This document shows, in pieces, positions 41,083 to 49,958 of a stretch of 64,000 bases of DNA (its first letter is position 1; each line of letters begins with the position of its first letter). This stretch comes from JAXMAR01 sp046350295 (lineage in GTDB: Bacteria > Planctomycetota > Planctomycetia > Gemmatales > Gemmataceae). The notes under the pieces are model-generated. The model was not told the origin of the DNA. It was given only the letters and a program-made list of their open reading frames with translations, and ran no database searches. The position numbers were made by a program, and so were the translations under genes. The stretch covers positions 55,156 through 119,155 of the forward strand of contig JAXMAR010000019.1 of assembly GCA_046350295.1 (NCBI GenBank), written 5' to 3'.

Positions 41083-43692
41083 ATGCACGCCACACTTCCG
41101 GCCGCTCCCTCGGCCTTCGAGCGCTCCGCTCCCATCGATTTTCCTCCAGCAGACCCGTGCCGCGGCCGGCGCCGGCGCCTTTTCTGGTTCCTCGTCTTTT
41201 CCGTTGTCTATATCGTCTTCCAACTCATCGTTCGCCAGGTCGGCCAGTATCCCCTTCTGGAAAGCGACCTCTGGTGGTCTCTCAATGATTCCAACGCTGC
41301 CTTCGGCCTGATCGAGCTTTTCACCGCTTTGCCGTTTCTTGCCGGCGCCACCCTGATTTTTCTGGTGCTCGCGCCAGTCTCAGCGTTTGCGCATCGGCGC
41401 TGCGCCCTGCCGCTCGTATTGGCCGGGCTGATCGTCCTCGAAGCGAACTTTTTCTTCTTCTCCGAGGCCTCGCCCCAGACATTGAGCGACTGGGTTCCCT
41501 TCGCGCTGCTCATTCCCATGCACTTCGTCTGTCTCGTGGTCTGCGCCGCGCTCGCGGGGCCGGAGGCCAAGCCGTTCGTGTACGGCTTTCTGGGCGGACC
41601 GTTCCGCAAGACGCTCCTGGGTCGGCCCGCCTACTTGGCCGCCGACCAGGCTTTCGACTTCGAAGCGATCGCTCGAGAAAAACCGGCGTGGCAGACCTGG
41701 GAGGCGCAACGGCGCCGCACGCTGCTGTTCCTGGTTTTTTCGGCGATCTACATCGCCACCCAGGTGGTGTTTCGCTGGGTCGAATACCCGCTCTTCCGGG
41801 CCGACGCCTGGTACTACTTCGCGCGTGAAGGCCCCTTCTGGTTCGAGACCTTTTACCGCGGTTTCCTCACCGGTTTGCCGATCGTCGCCTGGGGCGCCGC
41901 CGTGTTCTTCCTGCTGACCCGCGCCCGCGCCTTGACGCATCGCCGCTACGCCTTCTTCCTGCTCTTCGCCGGCATGATGTTCTTCGAAGCGGACATGAAA
42001 TGGTTCCACATGTCGCAGAAGCACGTCTCTCTCACCGAGATCAAGGTCTTCCTCGGCGAGGACCATAGCGGCGCGCTGGCGCTGCGCGACGTCGATTACA
42101 CCGAGGTGCGCGATCTCGCGTTGACCCACCTGGCCTGCTTCAGCCTCTGCTTCTTCCTCACCGGCCCGGAATGGCTCGCCATGTTCGCGGCGATTTTCTC
42201 CGGACCGTTGCGATCCAGCCTTGTCGGTCGGGCCGCTCTCTGGGTGAGCGAGGGCTTTGCCATGTTGGGGCGCCTTTGTTTGCGGCCCCTGCGCTGGCTC
42301 GATAGTAAGCCCGCCTTCGCTGTCATCACGCTCCTGGTCCTCGTCGATCCCGTCATCATCTGGGCGCTCGACCAGCAGGAGAAGGACCAGGAGGAGCAGC
42401 GCTCGGTCATCCGCGAACTTGCCGAGACCAATCCGCTCCGGCTGCATTCGCTCGACGGCGCCTGGGACGCCATCGTTTATCAGTTCTCCGAGCGACGTCA
42501 GGATCTCGATGCCGCCAACGTCGCGCTGCAGGCGATCGACCTCGACTCCGTGACGCCCACCGAACGAAGCGATCTGTTCCTGCCGCGCCCCAAAACTCCC
42601 GACAAGCCCTACGACGTGCTCCTCATCCAGGTCGAGAGCCTCAACAACGACATCTTCTACAACAGCGATCTCCCGTTCTGCAAGGAGTTCGCCAAGAAGT
42701 GTCTGCGCCTCACCCGCCATCACTCCGTCGCCAACTGCACCCACTACGGCGTCCTCGGCCTCGTACGCGGCAATCCGGTTACCTACTACAAAGGCCGGCT
42801 GCCCGACGGTGAAAAGGTCCCGTGCGAGTACCTGCAAGCGTTCAAGAAGAACGGCTACTCGACGCGCCTCTTGTCCATGGCCATCATGAACCACCACGGC
42901 CTGGGCGCCTACATCGACGACTGGACCGAGCCGGTCTTCGTCGCCAGCAACGATTGGTCCTGCGTCTATGAGGCGCACCGCGAGCTGGCCAAGCCCGGTC
43001 CCCATTACCTCTACACCTTCTACAACTGCACCCACTACCCCTACTACCACGAGGACAAGTACTCGGTCCACCTGCCCGAGGTTTCCTACGAGTTCAACTA
43101 CAACCGCTCCGATCTCGTTCTCTTCAAGGACCAGATCCTCAATCGCTACAAGAACGCCCTGCTGGAATTCGACGACTGGCTCAAGACGCTGCTCCAAGGC
43201 GTCGATCTGAGCCGCACCATCGTCGCCATCACGGGCGACCATGGCGAGGAGATTTTTCAGAACGGCCACCTCGGCCATTGCTCCTCGATGAACTTGGCGC
43301 AGACCATGCCCCCGTGCCTTGTTTACATCCCGGGCATGCCACCGGGTGAAGTGCACTTCACGACCTCGCACGCCGACATCCTGCCGACCGTCGCCGATGT
43401 CCTGGGCTGGAAGGAGAAACCGGACGTCCTGGGCCGATCGCTTTTCGAGCCCGTGCCGTTCCGCTATGCCATCGTCTCCAATTTCGAGTATAAAAAGGCG
43501 CTGCGTTGGGCGGTCGTGACCGAGGACCGCAAATCGATCCTCGAGCGCGACTCCGACAACAAGCTGACGATCGTGAACCTGGTCGACTGGCACGGCCGCA
43601 AACTCGATTACCGCCCCCATGAGGACCTCTGGCGCAACAACCTCCGCATCGCCCGCACGCTGCAAGCGGAGTTGAAGCGTTACGGACACTGA
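41083..43692 (+). CDS. membrane-anchored sulfatase-fold (LtaS/phosphoglycerol-transferase-like) protein with duplicated membrane module
   Basis: 869 residues. Two homologous membrane modules follow each other: RRRLFWFLVFSVVYIVFQ with AHRRCALPLVLAGLIVLEAN, and RRRTLLFLVFSAIYIATQ with THRRYAFFLLFAGMMFFEAD; each ends with a GP(F/L)RxxLxGR motif. After another helix (~405-425) comes a soluble alkaline-phosphatase-superfamily domain, about 510-800: LLIQVESLNND with Glu518, NCTHYGVLG with Thr553 as likely nucleophile, TGDHGEE with Asp719 and His720, SHADILPTVADVLG. This is the metal-site set of LtaS/OpgB-type phosphoglycerol transferases and related sulfatases. It should work outside the inner membrane, moving a phospho-alcohol group. 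Substrate unknown; it sits within the lipoprotein cluster. Confidence 0.85.
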   Translation: MHATLPAAPSAFERSAPIDFPPADPCRGRRRRLFWFLVFSVVYIVFQLIVRQVGQYPLLESDLWWSLNDSNAAFGLIELFTALPFLAGATLIFLVLAPVSAFAHRRCALPLVLAGLIVLEANFFFFSEASPQTLSDWVPFALLIPMHFVCLVVCAALAGPEAKPFVYGFLGGPFRKTLLGRPAYLAADQAFDFEAIAREKPAWQTWEAQRRRTLLFLVFSAIYIATQVVFRWVEYPLFRADAWYYFAREGPFWFETFYRGFLTGLPIVAWGAAVFFLLTRARALTHRRYAFFLLFAGMMFFEADMKWFHMSQKHVSLTEIKVFLGEDHSGALALRDVDYTEVRDLALTHLACFSLCFFLTGPEWLAMFAAIFSGPLRSSLVGRAALWVSEGFAMLGRLCLRPLRWLDSKPAFAVITLLVLVDPVIIWALDQQEKDQEEQRSVIRELAETNPLRLHSLDGAWDAIVYQFSERRQDLDAANVALQAIDLDSVTPTERSDLFLPRPKTPDKPYDVLLIQVESLNNDIFYNSDLPFCKEFAKKCLRLTRHHSVANCTHYGVLGLVRGNPVTYYKGRLPDGEKVPCEYLQAFKKNGYSTRLLSMAIMNHHGLGAYIDDWTEPVFVASNDWSCVYEAHRELAKPGPHYLYTFYNCTHYPYYHEDKYSVHLPEVSYEFNYNRSDLVLFKDQILNRYKNALLEFDDWLKTLLQGVDLSRTIVAITGDHGEEIFQNGHLGHCSSMNLAQTMPPCLVYIPGMPPGEVHFTTSHADILPTVADVLGWKEKPDVLGRSLFEPVPFRYAIVSNFEYKKALRWAVVTEDRKSILERDSDNKLTIVNLVDWHGRKLDYRPHEDLWRNNLRIARTLQAELKRYGH

Positions 43693-43694
43693 CC

Positions 43695-43823
43695 ATGATG
43701 AAGCGAACCCTCGCCGGCAGCCTCACGTTGTTCCTGACTCTGTGTTGCCTGGGCTGCGGCGGGATGAAGGAGAAGGGCGCCAACAAGGAAAAGGAAAAGC
43801 CGGTCCCCGCCGAGAAGAAATGA
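43695..43823 (+). CDS. small lipoprotein (42 residues)
   Basis: ATG at 43695, two bases after the transferase stop, so probably co-translated. MMKRTLAGSLTLFLTLCCLGC is a leader with lipobox CLGC, followed by GGMKEKGANKEKEKPVPAEKK. The Lys/Glu tail resembles the starts of the other lipoproteins at 39221-41011. Stops six bases before the convergent gene at 43830. Confidence 0.65.
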   Translation: MMKRTLAGSLTLFLTLCCLGCGGMKEKGANKEKEKPVPAEKK

Positions 43824-43829
43824 CCGACC

Positions 43830-44954
43830 TCACTTCTTCTTCCCGTCCTCCTCGTGCCGTTGATAAATCGGCAAGAAGCGGTACTCGACCGTCAAAGCCA
43901 AGACCGCCATCGCCGTGCTGTAGGCGGGGCTGAAGACGCCTTCATTGCTCATCCAAGAGCCGTTCTCCTGCTGGCGGTCGAGAAGCATCTTGTAGAGATG
44001 GGGGCGGAAGGCGTCCCAGTAGTTCTGGCCAAGCTGGAACATGCCCTGGGCGCAGTAATAGGTGGCATAGAGGCAGTTCTCGCCGCCCCAGGTCGGCGGG
44101 TGCCGCAGGACATAGGAGCCGGCTTTCACCGCCTCGGGACTCTTGTGCTTGAGGCCGCCGGTCAACTCCAGGGCGAGAAGCCCGGTGCCGGTGCAGGCGA
44201 GCGTGGTGCGGCCGCCCGGTTGATAGCAGAAGGCGCCGGTCGGCGCTTCGCGGCAGCGGAGGACGAAGTCTACGGCAAGGTCGATGCGCTCGCCCGGCAC
44301 GTCGCAGCCGACGTTGCGCGCCGCCCGCAGCGCCATGAGCTGCCAGCCCGTGACGCTGAGGTCCGCGTCGTCGCCGGTGATCATGTAGCGCCAGCCGCCG
44401 CGATAGATCGAGGGACCGAGACGCTGCGCCTTGAGGAGGATATGTACGGCCTTGACGAGCTTGGGCCGGATCTCCTTCGCGAGCTTGGCGTCGGTCATGC
44501 CGACGACCTCGGCGAGCATCAGGGTGCAGATGCCCTGGTTGTAGAGATCGGAGCCGTAGTCGCGGGCGAACATGCCCTCGGGGTTCTGGGACGACAGGAC
44601 CCAGCGGACGCCTTTCTCCACCGTGTCGCCGTAGGGCCCTTCTCCCGGCACGTGTCCGGCGGAGAGAAACGCCAGGATGGCGAGACTGGTGATCGCGGGA
44701 TGCCCGGGGCCGGCGACACCCGCCATGCGCCAGGAGCCGTCCTTTTCCTGCATGTTCTGGAGGAAGGCAAGAGCGCGATCGACGGACTTGGCGGTTCGCT
44801 TGGAATAGTCGTCCTGGGCCGAGGCGCCTGTGCAGACGACAAGAAGGAACGTCACGGCAAGCACAAATGGCGCCGCGAGACGAGCAGCGCCCGTCGCGAC
44901 GCGTCTGCGAAACCGCAAGCGAATGGCTCTACCCCCGGTCCAAGGCGCCGCCAT
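43830..44954 (-). CDS. exported prenyltransferase/squalene-oxidase-repeat protein
   Basis: 374 residues from the ATG at 44954, chosen for GAGGAGAG upstream; ATG 44975 adds seven residues. A basic leader and hydrophobic segment (RLAAPFVLAVTFLLVVCTGASAQ) give a signal peptide or anchor. The rest is an alpha-alpha toroid: repeats with QNMQEKDGSW, VLSSQNPEGMF, PSIYRGGWRY, TGAFCYQPGG, RQQENGSWM, which are QW/PFTB-type motifs. The DxDD of squalene-hopene cyclases is absent (GDDADLS is the nearest), so it is probably not a cyclase but one of the many secreted planctomycete repeat proteins. Function unknown. Confidence 0.85.
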   Translation of the reverse strand: MAAPWTGGRAIRLRFRRRVATGAARLAAPFVLAVTFLLVVCTGASAQDDYSKRTAKSVDRALAFLQNMQEKDGSWRMAGVAGPGHPAITSLAILAFLSAGHVPGEGPYGDTVEKGVRWVLSSQNPEGMFARDYGSDLYNQGICTLMLAEVVGMTDAKLAKEIRPKLVKAVHILLKAQRLGPSIYRGGWRYMITGDDADLSVTGWQLMALRAARNVGCDVPGERIDLAVDFVLRCREAPTGAFCYQPGGRTTLACTGTGLLALELTGGLKHKSPEAVKAGSYVLRHPPTWGGENCLYATYYCAQGMFQLGQNYWDAFRPHLYKMLLDRQQENGSWMSNEGVFSPAYSTAMAVLALTVEYRFLPIYQRHEEDGKKK

Positions 44955-44968
44955 GTGATCGTCTCTCC

Positions 44969-44996
44969 TCACCACTCACCACTCACCACTCACCAC
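44969..44996. repeat. four copies of TCACCAC, 7-bp tandem repeat
   Basis: TCACCAC repeats four times between the genes at 43830 and 45000, just upstream of the ribosome site of the former. Slippage here could alter the leader of that transcript. The second gene's stop lies next to it. Confidence 0.85.
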
Positions 44997-44999
44997 CAA

Positions 45000-47093
45000 T
45001 CACTCCTCGATCCCCATCTGATTGAGCATGAAGGCGTAGATGAACGCTTGCTCGCGCAGGTAATCATAGCGACCCGAGGCGCCGCCGTGGCCCGCGGCTA
45101 GGGATGTCTTGAAGAGCAGAGGGTTGTCGTCGGTCTTCAGGCTTCGCAATTTGGCGGTGTACTTGGCGGGCTCGAAGTACATCACCTGGCTGTCGTTGAA
45201 TGCCGTCGTCAACAACATCGACGGATACGCCTGCGCTTTGAGGTTCGTGTAGGGGCAATAGCTCTTCATGTAGCGGTACTGCTCTTCCTTGCGCGGATTG
45301 CCCCATTCCAGGAACTCCTGGATCACCAGCGGCATGTCGAGGTCGAGCATCGAGTTGACGGCGTCCACGAAGGGCACCTCGAGAAGCGCCGCCTTGGCGA
45401 CGTCGGGCCGGAGCGTGAGGACGCCGCCGATCAAGAGGCCGCCGGCGCTGCGGCCCTGGATGACGAGGCGGTCGCGCCGCGTGATTTTCTCCTTCACGAG
45501 GTGATCGGCGCAGGCGATGAAGTCGGTGAAGGAGTTGCGCTTGGTCAGCATCTTGCCGCCGTCGTGCCACAAAGGGCCATACTCGCCGCCGCCGCGCACG
45601 TGGGCGATGGCGAAGACGACGCCGCGGTCGAGCAGGCTCAGGCGATTGGCGTTGAATCCCGCCGGTTGCGGCAGACCATAGGCCCCGTAGCCATAAAGCA
45701 GAGTCGGATTGGCGCCGTCGCGCTTGACCGTCTTCGCGTAGAGGAGCGAGATAGGAATGCGGGCCCCGTCTGACGTCGGGGCGAAGACGCGCTCGCTGAC
45801 ATACGCGTCCGGGTCGTAGCCGCTCGGCAATTCCTGCTTCTTGAGCAGCTTTTTCGCGCCGGTGGCCAGATCGAGCTCGTAGATCCGCTTCGGCGTCGTC
45901 AGCGATTGATAGCTGAAGCGGAATAGAGTCGTGTGGAACTCCGGGTTCTCCTCGGGCGCGACTTCGTAAACCGGCTCGGGAAACGTGACTCGCTCCGCCT
46001 TGCCGGTCTTGAGATCGAGGACGCGGAAAGACGGCAAGCCGTCGACGCGGTCGCTCAGCACCAGATGGTTCTCGAACAGATGGATGCTCGACACGGGCGC
46101 CTTGGCGTCGTGCGTTACGAGGTCGGTCCATTTGTCCGGGGCGTCGTCCGGCGCGGTCACGACGCGAAAGTTCTTCGCCTTCTTGTTGCTCAGGAAATAG
46201 AAGCGGTCGGCGCGGTGGTCGACGTAATATTCATGCCCCTCGTGGCGCGGCGCCAGGAGGCGCGGCGCCTCCTCGGGCTTGCGGCAGGAGACGACGCGCA
46301 CCTCTGTCGTCGTCGAGCTTTCCGAGCAGATGAGGACGTATTCCCTGTCGGGCGTCCGCGTCAGCCGGAGCGGATAGAGAGCGTCCTTCTCCTCGTAGAT
46401 GAGGTCGTGCTCGCTCGTGCCCAGGCGATGGCGGTACACGCGATAGGGCCGCTTGGCGTGGTCCTCGATGACGTAGAAGATCGTCTTGTTGTCGGCCGCC
46501 CACTCCAGGCCGGCGACCTTCTTCACGACGCTTGCCGGCGCTTTGAGGCCGCGCAGGTCCTTGATGCTGAGCGTGTATTCGCGGAAGCCGGTGTCGTCGA
46601 TCGTGTAGGCGAGGAGGGTGCCGTCGTCACTGACGGCGAAGGCGCCGACGCCGAGGAACGGCTTGCCGCGCGCCAGCTCGTTGACGTCGAGCAATACCTG
46701 CTCCTTGCCGTCCAGGCTGCCCGGCTTGCGGCAATAGATGGGATACTGCTTGCCTTCCTCGGTGCGCGTGTAATACCAGTAGGCGCCGCGGCGATAGGGG
46801 ACGCTCAGGTCGGTCTGCTTGATGCGGCCCAGCATTTCCTGATAGAGCTTCTCTTGCAGCTTACGCGTCGGTTTCATCACCGCGTCGGCATAGGCGTTCT
46901 CCGCCTCCAGGTACGCCATCACCTCGGGGCTTTTCTTGTCGCGCAGCCAGAAGTAATTGTCGAGCAGCTTGTCGCCGTGCAGCGCTTCGAAGTGGGGCGC
47001 CTTCTTGGCGACCGGCGGCGTGGCGGCTCGAGGCGAGATCGGCTCGGCGTGGACCAGGGTCGGCAGGAGAACAAGACAAACGAGAAAGCGCAT
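45000..47093 (-). CDS. ptrB: oligopeptidase B-like S9A peptidase, exported
   Basis: 697 residues from the ATG at 47093, with signal peptide MRFLVCLVLLPTLVHA. N-terminal propeller with the oligopeptidase B signatures: ALHGDKLLDNYFWLRD, AYLEAENAYADAVM, EEGKQYPIYCR. C-terminal alpha/beta hydrolase: VIQGRSAGGLL with Ser549, TTAFNDSQV with the Asp, and AGHGGASGRYD with the His. Oligopeptidase B cuts after basic residues in short peptides. The signal peptide implies a periplasmic or secreted role, unusual compared with the cytosolic E. coli enzyme. Probably its own transcript. Confidence 0.9.
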   Translation of the reverse strand: MRFLVCLVLLPTLVHAEPISPRAATPPVAKKAPHFEALHGDKLLDNYFWLRDKKSPEVMAYLEAENAYADAVMKPTRKLQEKLYQEMLGRIKQTDLSVPYRRGAYWYYTRTEEGKQYPIYCRKPGSLDGKEQVLLDVNELARGKPFLGVGAFAVSDDGTLLAYTIDDTGFREYTLSIKDLRGLKAPASVVKKVAGLEWAADNKTIFYVIEDHAKRPYRVYRHRLGTSEHDLIYEEKDALYPLRLTRTPDREYVLICSESSTTTEVRVVSCRKPEEAPRLLAPRHEGHEYYVDHRADRFYFLSNKKAKNFRVVTAPDDAPDKWTDLVTHDAKAPVSSIHLFENHLVLSDRVDGLPSFRVLDLKTGKAERVTFPEPVYEVAPEENPEFHTTLFRFSYQSLTTPKRIYELDLATGAKKLLKKQELPSGYDPDAYVSERVFAPTSDGARIPISLLYAKTVKRDGANPTLLYGYGAYGLPQPAGFNANRLSLLDRGVVFAIAHVRGGGEYGPLWHDGGKMLTKRNSFTDFIACADHLVKEKITRRDRLVIQGRSAGGLLIGGVLTLRPDVAKAALLEVPFVDAVNSMLDLDMPLVIQEFLEWGNPRKEEQYRYMKSYCPYTNLKAQAYPSMLLTTAFNDSQVMYFEPAKYTAKLRSLKTDDNPLLFKTSLAAGHGGASGRYDYLREQAFIYAFMLNQMGIEE

Positions 47094-47260
47094 GGAAACT
47101 CCGGAGACCTCGAGCCGCGCACGAAGGGTGGGCGAAACAACCTCTTGACGAGAATAGCAGGAACGTCGCCGGAAGAAAAGCTGGCTGCCCCAGGACGCGG
47201 ACGCCGTAGGCCGTCTCGCTCGGGACCGCCGCCTGATCCGCCGCCTGGAGAAGACACCGG

Positions 47261-48127
47261 TTAACCCGCGAAGAAATGATAGATGGAAAAAAGGACTTCG
47301 ATCACGATCAGCAAGATGACGATCCATTCGAGCCGATGGCTGGTGCGCGTTTGCAACAGGTTCATCAGCGTCAGGTTCAAGTCGGAGAGGAAGGCGATTT
47401 TTTTCTCGAGGGTGGACAGGCGTTTCTTGATGTCGAAATGCTCGTAGAGCAAAGCGTGCAACCGGGCCAGCCGCTCGCTGCGCCAGGCCTCGGCGGGATC
47501 GTCGAACAGGCTGAGCCTGGCCAGGATGGCTTCGCGCACCGACAGCGTGAAGCCCACCGTCTTGACGATGGTCGTGGCCGCGGGAACGAGCGCCCCGCGC
47601 GTTTCCAGCGCCTGGACGATCGGCGCGGTGCTCTTGAGCGCCTGCGCCACGGAGAGCTCACTATGCTTGAGGGCGACCGATTGGCCGAGCGTGCCCGAGA
47701 TCACCTTCATGTGCTCCAGACTCAAGGCGCCCAGCCGGATCTCGCGAAAACCGACGCGTTCCTCCGGCTGGTCCAGGAGGATCAGCGCCTCGTCGCGAAC
47801 CTCGCTCGGCGCCGTCCCGTGCAGGAGCGTCCGGATCTCCTCCCGGAGCGTCGCCGCCAACGCGGCGTCGCATTCCCAGAAAACGACGGCGCCAAAGCCG
47901 AGGACAACGGCATGGGCGTTCCCCGCGAGCTTGATGACGAGAGGGTCGGCGCAGAGAACGCTGCGCTCGCGGTAACTCGCCTGAAGGGGCGCCAGCGGGA
48001 TGGGGGAGGGGAAGTACTCCGCCTGAAGATGCAAGCGTGCCGCGTCCACGCTGACCGGAGTGGTCACCGTTCGCAGCGCATCCAACTCCGGCGTCTGGGT
48101 CGTGCCTGGGACGTTGCTCGCCTCCAT
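47261..48127 (-). CDS. RMD1/YagE (DUF155) family protein
   Basis: 288 residues from the ATG at 48127. Features of the family: VVLGFGAVVFWECDAALA in the N-terminal half, helical middle DEALILLDQPEERVGF and ALKHSELSVAQALKST, LEKKIAFLSDLNLTLMNLLQTRTSHRLEWIVILLIVIEVLFSIYHFF as coiled coil plus a C-terminal transmembrane anchor. Yeast Rmd1/Rmd8 and human RMND1 are relatives, RMND1 in mitochondrial translation; bacterial role is not known. Downstream of the FGE-like gene on the same strand. Confidence 0.82.
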   Translation of the reverse strand: MEASNVPGTTQTPELDALRTVTTPVSVDAARLHLQAEYFPSPIPLAPLQASYRERSVLCADPLVIKLAGNAHAVVLGFGAVVFWECDAALAATLREEIRTLLHGTAPSEVRDEALILLDQPEERVGFREIRLGALSLEHMKVISGTLGQSVALKHSELSVAQALKSTAPIVQALETRGALVPAATTIVKTVGFTLSVREAILARLSLFDDPAEAWRSERLARLHALLYEHFDIKKRLSTLEKKIAFLSDLNLTLMNLLQTRTSHRLEWIVILLIVIEVLFSIYHFFAG

Positions 48128-48202
48128 GGCTCTCGATTTTAGCCGGGCGCGCTTCGTCGGCCAAGCGCCGAACCTTCCCGCGCACGCCGCGCCGATCATG
48201 TG

Positions 48203-49192
48203 CTATTTGCCGCGCGTGACTTTGGACCGGATCCCCTTCAAGCCCTCCCTCTTCTCGACGGCCACCACGACACGAAAGCCGACGAAGTCGGCGTCGCTCA
48301 GCCACCAGATGCTTTGCGGCCGCTCCGGGTCGCGGCGATTGAAGCCGGGGTCCGACGCGCCCCGCGCGGCGCTGCGGCATCGGCTCGGGTGATCGGCCCA
48401 GGAGCCGCCGCGCAGGACGTGCGGATAGGACGCGGCGGTCGGCAGCGTGACCGGATTGAGCGCGGCCTTTGCGCCGGCGAACGCGGGATAGGCCTTCCGG
48501 TCGTATTGATCGAGACACCACTCGGCGACGTTGCCGTAGATGTCGCACAATCCCCAGGGATTCGGCTTCTTCTTGCCGACCGGATGGGGCGCCTCTTCGG
48601 AATTGGCGCCGAACCACGCGAACTCGCCAAGGCGGGCTGGGTCGTCGCCGAAGAAGAACGCTGTCGTTGTCCCTGCCCGGGCGGCGTATTCCCATTCCGC
48701 TTCCGTGGGGAGACGATAGGCCTTGCCTGTCTGGGCCGAGAGCCAGCGGCAGAACTCCATGGCAGCATGGTGCGAGACGCCGATGACCGGGAAGCCCTTG
48801 TGGCCATAGCCCCACGTCGGGTCGACATACGGCGGACTCGGCCGGCTGACAATGTCGGGCTTGAGGCCGAGTTTGCGCTTGGCGTCGTCGCGTGTCAAAA
48901 GGAAGAGATCGTAAAGGTCCCAGGGGACCTCCGTCCTGCTCATCCAGAAGGGTTCGATGCGAACCGGATGCGGCGGGAGTTCGTCGTCGCGATGGCCTTT
49001 TTCGCGCTGCGTGCTGCCCCGGGCATAGACGCCCCCGGGGATCGGCAGCATCTCCAAGACAAAGTCGGTCCCCGGCAGGCGCTCGGCAAACGCTCGGATC
49101 GGCTTCTCCAGCGAGCCGGTTTCTTGCGCCATGACGGGCGTGCTGAGGATGAACAGGAGCCAGGCGGCGTGTCGCATTGCGGTGTCTCGCAT
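48203..49192 (-). CDS. formylglycine-generating-enzyme/SUMF1-fold secreted protein
   Basis: 329 residues with signal peptide (MRHAAWLLFILSTPVMAQ from the second Met). FGE-sulfatase fold motifs: IPGGVYARGSTQREKGHRDDELPPHPVRIEPFWMSRTEV in pieces, VSHHAAMEFCRWLS, YRLPTEAEWEYAARAG, NPWGLCDIYGNVAEWC, VLRGGSWADHPSRCRSA, GFRVV. The CxxxC/Cys copper pair of true FGE near the end is not present in the usual place, so it may be a non-catalytic SUMF-fold protein. No sulfatase is adjacent. Confidence 0.85.
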   Translation of the reverse strand: MRDTAMRHAAWLLFILSTPVMAQETGSLEKPIRAFAERLPGTDFVLEMLPIPGGVYARGSTQREKGHRDDELPPHPVRIEPFWMSRTEVPWDLYDLFLLTRDDAKRKLGLKPDIVSRPSPPYVDPTWGYGHKGFPVIGVSHHAAMEFCRWLSAQTGKAYRLPTEAEWEYAARAGTTTAFFFGDDPARLGEFAWFGANSEEAPHPVGKKKPNPWGLCDIYGNVAEWCLDQYDRKAYPAFAGAKAALNPVTLPTAASYPHVLRGGSWADHPSRCRSAARGASDPGFNRRDPERPQSIWWLSDADFVGFRVVVAVEKREGLKGIRSKVTRGK

Positions 49193-49332
49193 GTTTCTCG
49201 TCTAACCCAGCAAGTCCCGGGCGGCTCGATGTTCTCCTACCAAACCGCCCCCGCCTGGCCGGCCCCAATGACGCACGCCGCCCGATTCAGAAGTGGATGC
49301 GCTGGACAAGCCGGCCTCCTTGAAGTCGGTAC

Positions 49333-49647
49333 TCACGACGCCGCGCCGAGTTTGAGGCCGAGCGCCGTCGCGAGCTTGTCCGCGGTCGCCATGCGAATGT
49401 CGCGTTCGCCGGAGACGAATCGAGATATGACGATCTGCGAAACACCGGCGTCCTGAGCGATCTGATACATCGATTTGTCGCTCGTGCGAATAGCGTCTTT
49501 CAACGCTTCGCTGAGCGCCCCCGCGGTTTCCCTGCGAACCGCGGGCGGAAACTCCTTCTTGACTTTCCGGCGGACGCCGTCGTCCCGTGCCACCTCTTCC
49601 GGCGTAAGCCTTCGTTCGCGAAACACGCGTTCGAGCTTCTTCGTCAT
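49333..49647 (-). CDS. XRE-type HTH antitoxin
   Basis: 104 residues. The C-terminal half is a Cro/CI helix-turn-helix: LKDAIRTSDKSMYQIAQDAGVSQIVISRFVSGERDIRMATADKLATALGL. The charged N-terminal ~45 residues are unusual and may hold the toxin. It follows the gene at 49652 by four bases, toxin first, as in higB-higA-like operons. It should bind and repress its own promoter. Confidence 0.8.
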   Translation of the reverse strand: MTKKLERVFRERRLTPEEVARDDGVRRKVKKEFPPAVRRETAGALSEALKDAIRTSDKSMYQIAQDAGVSQIVISRFVSGERDIRMATADKLATALGLKLGAAS

Positions 49648-49651
49648 AGGA

Positions 49652-49912
49652 TCACCCCGGCTCAGGAACCTCGTAGGCCGTTACGACCCGGACAGTGTCC
49701 TGATCAACTTGATCGTAGACGACGATGATGTAGATGTCTTCCGCCGCATAACCCCACACGCAGGGCAGGCCACTCGACTTGCTCATCCCTTCGCTCGTCG
49801 GGTTAGACAACACTTCCTCAACGTCGTCCATTGTCAAACCATGTTGCGCGATGTGCTGTACGTTTCCATCCGGATCGTCTTCGTCATCCCAGAAGATGCG
49901 GAAGATACTCAT
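49652..49912 (-). CDS. small toxin-like protein of a type II TA pair
   Basis: 86 residues, beta-rich, with HGLTMDDVEEVLSNP and YIIVVYDQVDQDTVRVVTAYEVPEP. The pattern (helix after HGLT, then paired strands with VYxxxDxxTVxxxTAY) recalls BrnT/DUF4258-type small toxins, but I cannot assign the family firmly. The tight coupling to an XRE gene is the main argument for a toxin-antitoxin pair. Confidence 0.6.
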   Translation of the reverse strand: MSIFRIFWDDEDDPDGNVQHIAQHGLTMDDVEEVLSNPTSEGMSKSSGLPCVWGYAAEDIYIIVVYDQVDQDTVRVVTAYEVPEPG

Positions 49913-49958
49913 GATTCTACACGGGGGAGCCGGGCAATAATAGTCAGATGACTATCCC

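Noticed and set aside
41380..43689. Long minus-strand open frame opposite the sulfatase-fold transferase
   Set aside because: Composition artefact of third-position GC; the plus strand carries all catalytic motifs.
43830..44954. Squalene-hopene cyclase
   Set aside because: Too short, exported, and without the DxDD catalytic motif; only the repeat fold matches.
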